A stretch of 64,000 bases of DNA from Biomphalaria glabrata. Its lineage: Eukaryota > Mollusca > Gastropoda > Planorbidae. Below the pieces are notes generated by a model, which had not been told where the DNA came from, ran no database searches, and saw only the letters and a program-made list of their open reading frames with translations. The position numbers and the translations under genes were made by a program. Shown here one piece after another: positions 1-11,959 of the stretch. The stretch spans positions 1,919,783-1,983,782 of the forward strand of contig NC_074719.1 of NCBI RefSeq assembly GCF_947242115.1, read 5' to 3'. Numbering within the stretch: the stretch's first letter is position 1; the number at the start of each line of letters is the position of its first letter.

Positions 1-230
1 TAGATCTATATATATCATTATTTAGATCTACTTTGGGTTTATACTGATTTGTAGTCTAAATTGAATCAATATTTTCGAAATTACACTATCATTGTCAAGA
101 ATCTAGACTTCATTCTCAATATCTAATCTAGATAATTGTAGAATTTATGCCTAATGCCGTAGGCCTAATCTACTTGACTAGATCTAGATGAAATCTAGTA
201 GATCTAGATCGAAATAAACATTTACTGAAC

Positions 231-231
231 A

Positions 232-266
<35 letters not shown>

Positions 267-267
267 G
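231..267. repeat. (TAA)n microsatellite
   Basis: About twelve AAT/TAA triplets stand directly before the LINE fragment that starts near 268. Such triplets are a common tail or target for LINEs in this window. Confidence 0.9.
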
Positions 268-663
268 TCGAGTCTACTGAACATCTGCTGTACTGGGATA
301 GGCCTATTCTGACCGACAAAACGGTAGATTTCAATCGCCCGGATCTGCTGTTCATCGATAAAAAAGAAAAAACCGCTACCATTATCGATATCGCCGTACC
401 ACTGTCTCATAATTTAAGAAAAACTGAGATAGAAAAACAAAGAAAATATGGGAACCTAGGCTTGGAGATTAAGCGTCTATGGAAATTGTCCAAAATAACA
501 ATATACCCCATTGTTATATCAACCGAGGGGATAATAACAACTGACCTCACAGACACCTTCAAGGCCCTTAACATTCCTAGGAACATCTTCGTTGCCTGTC
601 AGAAGGCGGTACTGCTGCAGACCTGCCACATCACCAGAAAATTCCTCAGTGGAAACTGCTAAA
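268..663 (+). mobile_element. LINE fragment: C-terminal restriction-like endonuclease
   Basis: One open frame runs without a stop from about 268 to the TAA at 661-663. It reads through NRPDLLFID, then ATIIDIAVP, then a conserved tail with LEIKRLWKL and IVISTEGII. The PD followed after about a dozen residues by D is the PD-(D/E)xK type endonuclease found at the C-terminus of site-specific LINE clades (R2/NeSL/CRE-like). That placement is from memory of the family, without a search. No RT domain precedes it, so this is a 5'-truncated copy. A more decayed relative lies at 28930-29092. Confidence 0.65.
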
Positions 664-744
664 GGGACTACGATGAATTTTGTTTCTCTTTAGCGAAACT
701 CGACCCTGGCAGCGCCAGAGAATGACTACTCGTTCATTTCTAAC

Positions 745-850
745 ATAATAATAATCTTTATTATCCGTAAGGAAATTTGTCTTACAATTTGTGCATTACA
801 CCAAACAAAAAACATTATAACTATAAGAAACCAAAGTGTACATTGTATAG
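745..850 (-). mobile_element. LINE 3' tail fragment
   Basis: The stretch with AATAATAATCTTTATTATCC followed by a block around ACATTATAACTATA matches the 3' end of the LINE at 50030-50740. That copy is on the minus strand, so this one is also minus. Only the untranslated tail remains. Confidence 0.5.
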
Positions 851-1104
851 TATAGTATTATTTTCTTTTAGACGCTGAGTTTAGATTTAGAATATAGATT
901 CTCAAGATCCAATCTATGAATAAGTATTAAAAAAAAATAATAATAAAAAAAAAATTACGAAACGAATCCATGCTAGATCGATCACCAAATTTATACTTTG
1001 GGTCAATTCTAGTTCTAAATTAGGTACCCTGTTAAAATAAGATTTACAGCCTATAGTCTAGAAGTAAATCTCTTCTGTATTTTTTAGACATGAAATAGGA
1101 CTAT

Positions 1105-1400
1105 ATATAGAGAGATCTAGAGAAAGATCTATTTAAATCTAGAGAAAGATCTATTTAGATTTATAGAAAGATGTATTTAGACCTAGATAAAGATCTATTT
1201 AAATCTAGAGAAAGATCTATTTAGATTTATAGAAAGATGTATTTAGACCTAGAGAAAGATCTATTTAGATCTAGAGAAAGATCTATTTAGATCTAGAGAA
1301 AGATCTATTTAGATCTAGAGAAAGATCTATTTAGACATAGAGAAAGATCTATTTAGATCTAGAGAAAGATCTATTTAGACATAGAGAAAGATCTATTTAG
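1105..1400. repeat. 22-bp tandem array (AGATCTAGAGAAAGATCTATTT)-like
   Basis: About thirteen copies of a roughly 22-bp unit built on TCTAGAGAAAGATCTATT. The same unit resumes at 1770-1822 after about 370 bp of unrelated sequence, so the array appears to have been split by an insertion. Confidence 0.85.
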
Positions 1401-1770
1401 AGTTTGAGTTTTTGGGACAATTTAGACAATGTCGTGCCCGTAATCCTTCAAGGATTACACTCCTTTACAAGAGCTAAATTCCATACAGTTAAATCATTAA
1501 AAACAAGGTCTATTCACAGTTAAAATAGTAAAGGTAGTAAACATTTAATAATTATTAAAAATCTTATGTAAATATTATAGGGTCACAATTTCACAAATCA
1601 GACCTTCGTAGTCAACCCCACCTCCCGGACAAAGCCCAGTATCTTCCCTGGGTCGACATTGTCGAAGTGTTTTTAAGTTGTGCGCTCTAAAAAAAAATTT
1701 CCCAAACATCCTGGTATCTGGGGCAATCAATGAGGATATGATCCACAGTAAGGCGAGAGTCACAGTACTA
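1400..1770 (-). mobile_element. LINE 3' fragment inserted in the 22-bp array
   Basis: On the minus strand one frame reads DSRLTVDHILIDCPRYQDVW. This is the zinc-binding style C-terminal segment (H-x3-DC) seen after the RT or RNase H of many LINEs. The rest towards 1400 is AT-rich 3' sequence. Identical 22-bp array units flank it on both sides, which fits insertion into a pre-existing array. Confidence 0.5.
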
Positions 1771-1822
1771 TCTAGAGAAAGATCTATTTAGATCTAGACA
1801 AAGATCTATTTAGATCTAGATT
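1770..1822. repeat. 22-bp array, continuation
   Basis: Two to three further copies of the unit seen at 1105-1400 follow the inserted LINE fragment. Confidence 0.75.
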
Positions 1823-2358
1823 TATTATCGAGTTCTTTAGATTTCTCTCAACAGGTGGTTGATAGAGTGTACATTGTATGTTTGTAGATCTAGATCTATC
1901 AAGTGGTCAAATGTATAATTCAAGTTTACCAAATTATAGGTCTAGTCAACAATAGATCTAGATATCTATATAAAAAGTGTAGATTATATTATTGTCAAAT
2001 CTTATACCTGCCTTAAACTTAAAAACTAACACATGTGAATCTATTTGAATTAATTACTTAAGTCTTGTTACATCTCTAGATCTGTTTGGCCTTGGATCTA
2101 GATCTACTCTGGATTTAGATATAGAGATCTAGATCTAGATAGGTCTAGAAGTATTGATAACATTTCTAAAATCCTTGTCTAGAATATATGGACCGGTAAC
2201 TCGAGGAGGTCTTAACAAGATACATCTCTAGAATCTAGATATATCCTTTCTAGCTAAATTATAGATCTAGATTCTAGATCATTTTTTAAAATTAAAAACT
2301 GGTCTAGACCTCTAGATCTAGTCTAGATCAAGAATATACATTAGATAAGGCTTAAATC

Positions 2359-2533
2359 CAGAGGCGTAGCTAGAAAGGGGGGGGGGAGAATTTGAAAATC
2401 CCCCCCTGGGCCCACAAATGAGTGTTTTTATACATAAAATATTAAATATTACTCAAAATGCAGGGGCCCCCAAAGAGATCAAGCCCCCCCCCCTCCAAAT
2501 TCAAATAATGACAAATTCCTAGCTACGCCAATG
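2359..2533. mobile_element. MITE, hAT-like termini, relative of the 56.6-kb satellite founder
   Basis: The left end CAGAGGCGTAGCTAG is mirrored by CTAGCTACGCCAATG at the right end (two mismatches). The interior contains AATGAGTGTTTTTA, AAATATTA and GCCCCCAAAGAGATCAAGC, which match the unit of the 56618-64000 satellite closely. This shows the satellite sequence also exists as a dispersed 175-bp element. No convincing 8-bp target duplication is seen, which fits an older copy. Confidence 0.7.
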
Positions 2534-3589
2534 ATAAGCTCAAATCAATCTTAATGTAGAACTCTACTACACAATACTAATAATAGTAATATAGATCTAC
2601 TAATATAGCATACATATATATATAAGATAAAACCAACATCAAAATCATTAAAATCTAGATTAGTTGACTCTACTTGTATATACATCGTAATTCCAACTAG
2701 AAAATATATATTATGAGATTCAATATGGATTTAGAAATCTAGATAGGCCTATATTATAGAATCTAGTAGATCGAGATGTAATAATAATCTATATCTAGAT
2801 CTAGAATTAATAGTTAATAGTAAATCTACATCTAGAATTAAAAGTTAATAGTAAATCTACATCTACTAGATTCTATATGATGATGATCTAGCCACCCTCT
2901 ATATTCTATGTAGAAAAAAAATAGATCTAATGTAGTCTAGATTTAGAATTTTTTTTAGATCAATGTAGATGTAGTCAATGTAGATTCTACATTTCTCACT
3001 TGTTCTAGAATTCTAGATCTAGAATAGACTAGATCTAGATTAGATTATTCTAGATTAGATAATTATTTGATAATAGATTATCATCTAGATATCTAGATCT
3101 ATGCAAAATCTTTAGTGTCAGTTTAAAAACTATAAAACTAATCTCCAATAAAAAAAAAAAGAATCATACTAAATAACATAAACAGGTAGGTCTAGATCTA
3201 GATTTAGATATCAAATAGTCGACATACCAACCACGTTTTAAGGGAACTCCATCGCTTAGCCACCAGCGCAGTGAAAACGATGAACGAGGCACTGAGAAGG
3301 GATAAGCGAATCGTTTGGTGTTCAATGTATTTAAAAAATCCCAGAAATGCTAGAAATAAACCAGATCTAGACGAAACTTTCAAAAAAAGCAAAAACCGTT
3401 TTCTTCAGCCTGACGTTGATCCAGAGATTCTAATCTATATCCAGTATGAATGTACAAACACAATAGAAACACACACAAATAGTAAATCCACACAGAATCA
3501 ATGCTTCAGTATGCAGAGACTAAAATGCAAACACGGGAATCGGAGAGAGCCAAACATTACAGTGTGTGTTGTCATTTCGCTGGGAGCTT

Positions 3590-3720
3590 AATTAACCCCA
3601 CTCCATATAAGGGTAACTGACGTCACGACCTTCGGAAGCAGTGCCACCTACTGAATGTAAAAATAGGTCAGTGGGTTGGTCTATCTCGCGAGGAATGGGT
3701 TCTAAGCCCTGGTAAACAAA
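3590..3720. promoter_or_regulatory. Candidate promoter: CRE, ETS-like and CGCG motifs
   Basis: Within 80 bp there are a perfect CRE palindrome TGACGTCA (3618-3625), a CGGAAG word (3633-3638) and TCTCGCGAGG (3684-3693), which resembles the vertebrate BANP/CGCG element. A possible donor CTG|GTAAAC follows at about 3711. The cluster stands out from the AT-rich surroundings, but no first coding exon can be tied to it on either strand. Confidence 0.3.
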
Positions 3721-5280
3721 ACACACTGCTAACGCAATAAAAACGAAGATCAATTTTATTTTGATGTACAAAGTTGACTCTATTCCAATGTGGATTACGC
3801 TTGAAATAGATTCTTCTCCGCCATCATGTATTTTTACTTAAAAACAACGCTCGCGCTGCCAACATAACAAGAGGGGGGGGGGGGAGGAAATAATTTGACC
3901 TACTTTTATCCAGGTAATTGGGTCTTGGCAAGCAACTTGTTCTGTTATTGTATTTTTTTTTTTTCCTTTCTCCCTTTAAAATTTGTGTTAAAAATACAAA
4001 CGGATGATAAGGACTAGGAAGGGCAGATGGTGATCTAGATCTAAACACTAAAAAGTTAGTGGGAAGTGAAAGCAGTTTATTTGCTAAATACTTTCATAAT
4101 TAAAATGGTTTTAATATTATTTTAATACTATCATCGTTTTTTGTAGGCAAGGGTTGTTGTTTTTCTCAAACAAGGGGTCACACGCGAGGTGTTCATGCGA
4201 CCCGTATTTAATATTTTAGTGTTAGATTTGTTTATTTTTAATAAATTATTATTTTTAACAATAACCAGTATAAAAATGTTAATATTTTTAAAAGTTGTAT
4301 CTAATTAAAATATTTTTTTTTCAAGTTACAATGGTCTTAATGGGTTGTTGTTTTTTTAAGAAAGAGTATGTTACGAACATTATATGCTAAACATTTATGT
4401 TTATGAGGAAAGTGACTCATTTTAATGGAAAAATGTAAAAAGAACGAACTTTTTTTTATTGCGCAATGCTTTACTGAACTAATGTTGGAATGAGGCTCGC
4501 GCACAGCTTGGCAGTGAGCCCACAATAAGCCTCTGTTACAGAAAAATGGCATAAATACACGTCAATTTTTTTTTTCTAAATTGGAGTAAAACACCTTAAG
4601 AATTATCGATGGAAGATGTTCACGGTTCAAAGGAATGAATTTTAAATGGCAAGCAGATAATTTACTGGTGCTGATTAGTTGTAACCAAATCTGTTCCCGA
4701 AAAACTGTATTATTAATAAATATTTGATGAATACAACAGAATGCAAAGTCATAATTCGTAAGAAAAAGCATTAATTATCAATTAATATACAAATTAGTCA
4801 TTATATCTCAATCTGCTACGAAGTTAAATATTCTCATAGGATTAATCTTTTAAATAATTTGTCATTGTTTTAAATTCTTAATGTTATAAGCTATGTATTT
4901 TATTTTTAATCATTTGTACTTAAAGTATTAATAGCATGTATGGTGAAGCTTATAAGGATAGAATGTTATACCATGTTTATTTCCACGATTGATCCCATTA
5001 GAATTAATGTATTTTAAATTGTAACTACTTTAATTGTAACTTTTTTACTTATGAAAGCGGGTAGGGAGGGGGAGCCCAATAAAAAGGCAAATAGCCCCAT
5101 AAAAGGAGTCGGAGCGCCCCCCCCCCCTAAAAAAAAGAAAAGAGGCAAAAGGCCCCAGGATTCCTAGGATGTAAAAAGCTCGAAAACTGCAAGCTAAAAA
5201 AGCTAAAGTATCCTTTAAAAAAAAATAACAAATAGAAGAACAAAAAAATGCACTAATTATCATTCTATAATGAAGCCTGT
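3720..5280. other. No recognisable gene
   Basis: AT-rich sequence with homopolymer runs (G at 3871-3882, T at 3952-3964, C at 5116-5127). Frames up to about 75 codons occur on the minus strand but resemble no family and have low-complexity composition. Confidence 0.5.
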
Positions 5281-5500
5281 ATCTTATCTTTATCTTATCT
5301 TATATAATACAGACGTTACTTTAAAAAATGAAGATGATTACGTCCTACGCGTCATGCATTTAGTCTTGCATATTAACCAATGACCTAAATTCTGTCAAGT
5401 CATTGGTTTTCCTGGCTAGCTCAGGCAACCCATTCCATGCTCTAATAGCACCAGGGAAGAAGGAGCCTGTAATGAGTCTAATGTGAGCCATACACCGAGC
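5281..5500 (-). mobile_element. LINE tail (family with TTATATAATACAGACGTTAC end)
   Basis: The copy begins with the 3' terminal repeats CTTATCTTATATAATACAG and continues into the end of the RT frame. On the minus strand that frame encodes a SFFPGAIRAWNGLPELAR-like stretch, typical of the C-terminus of Jockey/CR1-type LINE reverse transcriptases. The same tail occurs at 9118, 14430, 19677, 24211, 25272, 27557, 31231, 51675 and 53918, so this is an abundant family in the genome. Confidence 0.75.
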
Positions 5501-5716
5501 GTTGCCGGGCTTAAGTATGTGTTAGCCTGGGCAGGGCCTTTGTTGAGGCCCCAACACTATTTTAAAGACTTGATTGAACACGTAGGCTATTTAATTAACG
5601 CCAGAGTAAAAACACATTGAATTACTTGTCCATTTAATCTTACATTAATTCGTTTCGTTTTATTTAGCATCCTTATTTTTAAGTTTCTTTTTTTTTTCTT
5701 TTTGGTGGTGGTCCTC

Positions 5717-8050
5717 CTTGGAGGATGAGGCCTTGGAGAGGCTGCACTGTTTTGACTTAGGTTCTGGAGAGGCTGCACTGTCGTAACTCAGACCCTGGAG
5801 AGGCTGCACTGTCGTGACTCAGACTCTGGAATATGCCGATAAATATTGTCCCGAGTTCAAAGTAAAATACTGTTTTGACTTAGGTTCTGGAGAGGCTGCA
5901 CTGTCGTAACTCAGACCCTGGAGAGGCTGCACTGTCGTGACTCAGACTCTGGAATATGCCGATAAATATTGTCCCGAGTTCAAAGTAAAATACTGTTTTG
6001 ACTTAGGTTCTGGAGAGGCTGCACTGTCGTAACTCAGACCCTGGAGAGGCTGCACTGTCGTGACTCAGACTCTGGAATATGCCGATAAATATTGTCCCGA
6101 GTTCAAAGTAAAATACTGTTTTGACTTAGGTTCTGGAGAGGCTGCACTGTCGTAACTCAGACCCTGGAGAGGCTGCGCTGTCGTGACTCAGACTCTGGAA
6201 TATGCCGATAAATATTGTCCCGAGTTCAAAGTAAAATACTGTTTTGACTTAGGTTCTGGAGAGGCTGCACTGTCGTAACTCAGACCCTGGAGAGGCTGCA
6301 CTGTCGTGACTCAGACTCTGGAATATGCCGATAAATATTGTCCCGAGTTCAAAGTAAAATACTGTTTTGACTTAGGTTCTGGAGAGGCTGCACTGTCGTA
6401 ACTCAGACCCTGGAGAGGCTGCACTGTCGTGACTCAGACTCTGGAATATGCCGATAAATATTGTCCCGAGTTCAAAGTAAAATACTGTTTTGACTTAGGT
6501 TCTGGAGAGGCTGCACTGTCGTAACTCAGACCCTGGAGAGGCTGCACTGTCGTGACTCAGACTCTGGAATATGCCGATAAATATTGTCCCGAGTTCAAAG
6601 TAAAATACTGTTTTGACTTAGGTTCTGGAGAGGCTGCACTGTCGTAACTCAGACTCTGGAATATGCCGATAAATATTGTCCCGAGTTCAAAGTAAAATAC
6701 TGTTTTGACTTAGGTTCTGGAGAGGCTGCACTGTCGTAACTCAGACCCTGGAGAGGCTGCACTGTCGTGACTCAGACTCTGGAATATGCCGATAAATATT
6801 GTCCCGAGTTCAAAGTAAAATACTGTTTTGACTTAGGTTCTGGAGAGGCTGCACTGTCGTAACTCAGACCCTGGAGAGGCTGCACTGTCGTGACTCAGAC
6901 TCTGGAATATGCCGATAAATATTGTCCCGAGTTCAAAGTAAAATACTGTTTTGACTTAGGTTCTGGAGAGGCTGCACTGTCGTAACTCAGACTCTGGAAT
7001 ATGCCGATAAATATTGTCCCGAGTTCAAAGTAAAATACTGTTTTGACTTAGGTTCTGGAGAGGCTGCACTGTCGTAACTCAGACCCTGGAGAGGCTGCGC
7101 TGTCGTGACTCAGACTCTGGAATATGCCGATAAATATTGTCCCGAGTTCAAAGTAAAATACTGTTTTGACTTAGGTTCTGGAGAGGCTGCACTGTCGTAA
7201 CTCAGACCCTGGAGAGGCTGCACTGTCGTGACTCAGACTCTGGAATATGCCGATAAATATTGTCCCGAGTTCAAAGTAAAATACTGTTTTGACTTAGGTT
7301 CTGGAGAGGCTGCACTGTCGTAACTCAGACTCTGGAATATGCCGATAAATATTGTCCCGAGTTCAAAGTAAAATACTGTTTTGACTTAGGTTCTGGAGAG
7401 GCTGCACTGTCGTAACTCAGACCCTGGAGAGGCTGCGCTGTCGTGACTCAGACTCTGGAATATGCCGATAAATATTGTCCCGAGTTCAAAGTAAAATACT
7501 GTTTTGACTTAGGTTCTGGAGAGGCTGCACTGTCGTAACTCAGACCCTGGAGAGGCTGCACTGTCGTGACTCAGACTCTGGAATATGCCGATAAATATTG
7601 TCCCGAGTTCAAAGTAAAATACTGTTTTGACTTAGGTTCTGGAGAGGCTGCACTGTCGTAACTCAGACTCTGGAATATGCCGATAAATATTGTCCCGAGT
7701 TCAAAGTAAAATACTGTTTTGACTTAGGTTCTGGAGAGGCTGCACTGTCGTAACTCAGACCCTGGAGAGGCTGCACTGTCGTGACTCAGACTCTGGAATA
7801 TGCCGATAAATATTGTCCCGAGTTCAAAGTAAAATACTGTTTTGACTTAGGTTCTGGAGAGGCTGCACTGTCGTAACTCAGACTCTGGAATATGCCGATA
7901 AATATTGTCCCGAGTTCAAAGTAAAATACTGTTTTGACTTAGGTTCTGGAGAGGCTGCACTGTCGTAACTCAGACCCTGGAGAGGCTGCGCTGTCGTGAC
8001 TCAGACTCTGGAATATGCCGATAAATATTGTCCCGAGTTCAAAGTAAAAT
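5717..8050. repeat. 123-bp / 92-bp satellite array with higher-order structure
   Basis: Twenty units start at TGTTTTGACT: 5748, 5871, 5994, 6117, 6240, 6363, 6486, 6609, 6701, 6824, 6947, 7039, 7162, 7285, 7377, 7500, 7623, 7715, 7838 and 7930. Fifteen are 123 bp. Five (6609, 6947, 7285, 7623, 7838) are 92 bp and lack one copy of an internal 31-bp sub-repeat (CTGGAGAGGCTGCACTGTCG with its flank). Copies are nearly identical. Each long unit carries TGACTCA, the AP-1 core. There is no coding potential. Confidence 0.95.
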
Positions 8051-8696
8051 TAAAGATACTGGATTGTGGACGTCGTGTTTAAGGGTGATGTCATAGATGT
8101 TGATTTTTAGCGTATTATGATTTATTCCCTATTATTCAGGTCCATCATCACCAAGGAAAGGTACACATCGCATAATGTAAATGTGGATTGTACATAATGT
8201 ATACCATTAGCTCGATACAGACTTCTCAAAGGTCTCTCTAGATCACACGGTATCTCAGACCTTGTCTACTCTGATTTATAGATATACTGAAAATATACGA
8301 ACTGTGCAGCCATTGTCGCTGTTAAAATGTCGAAGTTTTTCGAATTACAAGGGGAGATTATCAAATAAATATTTTGAAACTTTTAACATACCGAGTTACG
8401 CGGCAATTTGATTGCTAGCTACTACATAAGACCAACTTAAAATTGTATCTTGACCTTGTCATTAAAAGAATTCATTAATAAAACATTTTTTTTTCAACTT
8501 AAGTCTTTTTATATTTGCAATTTTTCCGCGCCATCGATACAGTGTACAACTTTTAAGAGACCGCACATAATTATAATTTAAGCATACCATTAAATAATGT
8601 CAAAGAGTCATTATATGTATGAATGTGACCTATAAAAAGTACCAGACTCACCACACATAACACGAGCCACAGCCAACGGAGGTCACGCTCGAGCAA
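8050..8696. other. No recognisable gene
   Basis: Unique AT-rich sequence between the satellite and a SINE. No open frame above 60 codons and no recognisable motif. Confidence 0.5.
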
Positions 8697-8851
8697 AGTT
8701 GTGTTTACTGAGGGCCCAAAGGCAGCACGGAAAACCTTCTTCTATATACCCCCTTTCCCCCACTGGTCAACAACTGAGATTGGACCATAGTGCTCTGAGC
8801 ATGCTATAAGCATGGAAGTAGCGCTATATAAAAGCTATAAATTAATGTATA
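8697..8851 (+). mobile_element. SINE-C, 5'-truncated
   Basis: It matches the body of the SINE at 55999-56251 from GTTGTGTTTACTGAG through GCATGCTATAAGCATG to GCGCTATATAAAAGCTATAA. The tRNA-like head is missing. Confidence 0.75.
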
Positions 8852-9117
8852 AATAAATATATTAGTATACTATATAGTATTCATAAAAGTGTAAATATAT
8901 CTCACATTCAAGTTCACATCCGTTTCATTTTTGATTATGTTCAGACCTTCATTTGATATTTCATTAGCCATTCTGCACTACAGTTTCGAATGGGAAAGAA
9001 AGAATACATGAAAGTCAGAACATGCTCCAGCAGACAGATGCCTCATAACATAGTGCAAGTGAAAGATTCAAACTGTTTTACCTCAGTCTTTCACCTGTCA
9101 CCTGTTTGGGACCCCCT

Positions 9118-9502
9118 CAACTCAAGAAAACATTAAGAAACTGGAACAGACACAAAATAAAGCAGTGAGATTCATATCAAACGAATATTCACATTTGACT
9201 AGAGTAACACCTTTAGTAAAATCACTAAATTTAGAACGCCTTCAGGATAGAAGACATAAGTAATGTAGCAATTATACATAAAACACTGAACCATAATCTT
9301 CAAATACAAAAACAAAATTTAATAAAATACTCTGAAAGAAACAAAGATAATGTCACATTCCTCGTTCCACATGCTAGGACAAATTTGTACAAATACTCCT
9401 TCTTCCCTAGTGCTATTAGAGCATGGAATGGGGTTGCCTGAGCTAGCCAGGAAAGCCAGTGACTTGGCAGAATGTAGGTCATTGGTCAGTATGCATTTTT
9501 AA
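9118..9502 (+). mobile_element. LINE RT C-terminal fragment
   Basis: The first frame reads ENIKKLEQTQNKAVRFIS and LVKSLNLERLQDRR, the region after the RT domain of Jockey/CR1-like LINEs. A second frame continues with NLIKYSERNKDNVTFLVPHA and SFFPSAIRAWNG. At least one stop and one frameshift separate the parts, so it is dead. It belongs to the family whose tail is at 5281. Confidence 0.75.
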
Positions 9503-9504
9503 GG

Positions 9505-9990
9505 AAGTTGTTTTGATCCGTGGTCAGTGTGCCTTCCATCCGATACTCCATGGTTGTGTCCAGTCTTCTGCTCAGGTCCTAATAAGAGTAGCTGACCGGA
9601 AGTCAGTCGTTTTAGCGCGGGCCAGTTCATCTTGACTCACTGATTCCTAAGATGGTGAGGTTGTACCTTTTCATTTCAGCTGCCACTTGCGCTGTCTTCC
9701 CAGTCTCATACATGGTCCGGACGTTCAGTATACTGATGGTGGTGGTGGTACTGGTAGAGAGGATGGTCATCTTCCTGTCGGCTTCCAAATGACTCTGGCT
9801 TTCACCGACATGCTTCATAAGCCTTCCAGCTGGAGGTCCTTCTTCTTCTCCCAGGCCCGTGACATCAGTTGATTAGCTGTTTGGTGTTGATGTAGCTGGT
9901 GGTTTTTCAGCAGGGTAGCTAGCTCTACGCCCAACCCTCTTCCTTTTTCAGCCGGGTTCGGGACCGTCATCCGCATACTTTTTTTGTCCT
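9505..9990 (-). mobile_element. LINE 5' fragment: start of AP endonuclease (RTE-like)
   Basis: On the minus strand the frame ISILNVRTMYETGKTAQVAA followed by NLTILGISESR is the start of the apurinic-type endonuclease of RTE-like LINEs (often annotated as craniofacial development protein 2). It is broken by a stop where the family would continue with W, and lies head to tail against the LINE at 9118-9502. The sequence above 9818 resembles the 5' leader of the same family. Confidence 0.6.
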
Positions 9991-10067
9991 ATCTTATGGA
10001 TTAAGAAAATGTCCTTTATCTGGGTAATTTTTTTAGGTTATGTTTTATAGTAAAAAAAAATTAATAA

Positions 10068-10236
10068 ATTTTACTTTACTTTTCCCTAACTAATGTCAGG
10101 TACCCATTAGAGATGGGTGAACTCAGAGGCGACCGAAGATCCCGAAATAAAAAATCCCACTCTTCACCAGGGATTCGAACCACGGTCCTCATTTCGGAAG
10201 CCAAGCGCTTAATCGCTCAGCCACCGCGCCTCCTAG
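10068..10236 (-). mobile_element. SINE-A, 3'-truncated
   Basis: The tRNA-like head is at the high end (CGCTCAGCCACCGCGCCTCC, the complement of GGCTGAGCG) and the B-box complement GGGATTCGAACC is in the middle. The body with GGTACCCATTAGAG follows. It matches the intact copy at 31993-32255 on the other strand. Confidence 0.8.
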
Positions 10237-10439
10237 TTTATATTTTGTAGTTTGCAGTTTTGATTGTTTTCAAATATTTTTAAAATCTGGGTTAATGGAT
10301 AGCTAGGTACTTCCACCTAACAGCCAAATGCCAGTCACGTGTGACCATGCGAAACACTTTGACTCATCAAGCTTAACATAATCAAACAATGCTCACCAAT
10401 GCCAATCACTGCCCACATAGTCAACCACTACCAACCAAT

Positions 10440-10751
10440 TCCCACTAACGTCTCAACCACTGGTAACAATTGCTTACATTTTGGTAAAAATATATCAACC
10501 ACTGGTAACAATTGCATACATTTTGGTAAAAATATATCAACCACTGTTAACAATTCCATACATTTTGGTAAAAATATATCAACCACTGGCAACAATTGCA
10601 TACATTTTGGTAAAAATATATCAACCACTGTTAACAATTCCATACATTTTGATAAAAATATATCAACCACTGGTAACAATTTCATACAATTTGATAAAAA
10701 TATATCAACCACTGGTAACAGTTTCATACAATTTGATAAAAATATATCCTA
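10440..10751. repeat. 42-bp tandem array
   Basis: About seven copies of a 42-bp unit containing ACCACTGGTAACAATTGCAT and GGTAAAAATATATCA. Because 42 is a multiple of three, three frames stay open for about 95-115 codons. These frames are artefacts of the repeat. Confidence 0.9.
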
Positions 10752-10989
10752 ATTCTACTCTGGTTTAAAAGAAAAAAAAAGGGACAAAACTAGAAAGTGC
10801 ATTTGTGTCTGCTGTAATGAAAGTTAGGTCACAGTGACCACGTCAGCACTTTAATCCAGGACTTTATATATGTGGTGGACATGTCCGATCAATTTATGTT
10901 GATGTCTGGAGCCAGCCCAGAGGCGTATCCAAGAATTGTTCAATTGTGATGGTTTCCTTTGATTATTCATACCTGTAGTTAAACGTGTG

Positions 10990-11650
10990 TAGGTGTTAAA
11001 AGAGACATCAGTATTGGAGGTGAAAAGCTAACTAGTGTTAACAACTTCAAATACCTCGGAGCTATTGTCTCAGATGAGGGAACAAAACCCGAATTATGGG
11101 CCCGAATAGCACAGTCCACAGCAGCCCTTTCAAAACTTAAAATAATATGGAAAGATAAGGCTTAGCCCTCGGCACCAAAATTAGACTGATGCGCTCCCTG
11201 GTCATGTCCACATTTTTATATGCTTGCGAGTCGTGGACGTTGAATGCAGAGCTTGAGAGGAGGATCCTAGCAATGGAATTGAGATGCTACAGAAGGATCC
11301 TAGGCATCACATTCAAAGACCGCATCCCAAACCAAGAAATCAAAGACAGGGTTACTGTAGCGATCGGAGCCCATGACGACCTGCTAACTATTGTAACAAG
11401 ACGAAAGCTTAAAACCTTTGGCCACATTAAAAGATCTACGGGGCTCGCAAAGACCTTCCTTCTTGGAACAGTGCCAGGAAAAAGAAGAAGAGGCAGACAG
11501 AAAAAGCGATGGGAGGAGAACATTAAAGAATGGACGGGCCTGCCATTGAAAGAGGTTCTAAACAAGGCAAAAAAAAAAAAGGGAGGAATGGAGAAAGACG
11601 GTCGACAAATCTTGCCTGGTGCCCCAACGGTCCAACAGACTAAGGGATAG
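10990..11650 (+). mobile_element. LINE RT C-terminal fragment (RTE-like)
   Basis: The frame at 10998 gives ISIGGEKLTSVNNFKYLGAI and continues into STAALSKLKIIWKDK, then a stop. The frame at 11189 gives STFLYACESWTLNAELERR, LRCYRRILGI and GKRRRGRQKKRWEENIKEWT. These are hallmarks of the RT thumb and C-terminus of the RTE-like endonuclease-reverse transcriptase family, the same type as the 5' piece at 9505-9990. It is 5'-truncated and shifted between frames near 11180. Confidence 0.8.
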
Positions 11651-11959
11651 GTAACGGTAAAGGTAAATGTGTTACCAGCGTGGATGCGTCTCTCTATGTT
11701 TGAAACACTGAGGACACCTTGAATGACCTCTGATTAGGGTCAAGATTGAAAAAGACTCTTTCCTGGTAAGACGCTGGAAGGTTTTAGTCTAATGCCCTTT
11801 AATTCACGGACTGGTTGAGTTAATGGGCAGACAATTCTACATTGAGATAGTGCAGCACGGAGACGCTAGAAGGACAAATAATCCGATGGAGTTACCGGAC
11901 GTCGAGTAGAGGGATTTGAACACCAAGACATGTGGGGCTCGCCCTATCTGCTCGAACCC

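Larger units (their letters stand above)
960..3210. other. TCTAGATC-rich low-complexity tract
   Basis: The palindromic words TCTAGA, AGATCT and TAGATCTA recur dozens of times through AT-rich sequence with no coding potential on either strand. The same texture reappears at 42430-43760. It is a compositional signature of this genome and not a gene. It is interrupted by a LINE piece (1400-1770) and a MITE (2359-2533). Confidence 0.7.

Noticed and set aside
3280-3591. Plus-strand frame of about 103 codons beginning MNEALRRDKRIVW
   Set aside because: Charged and exon-like at first sight, with an acceptor-like AG just before, but no homology is recognised and no partner exon was found.
10399-10768. 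Three overlapping frames of 95-117 codons
   Set aside because: Product of a 42-bp tandem repeat in three phases.
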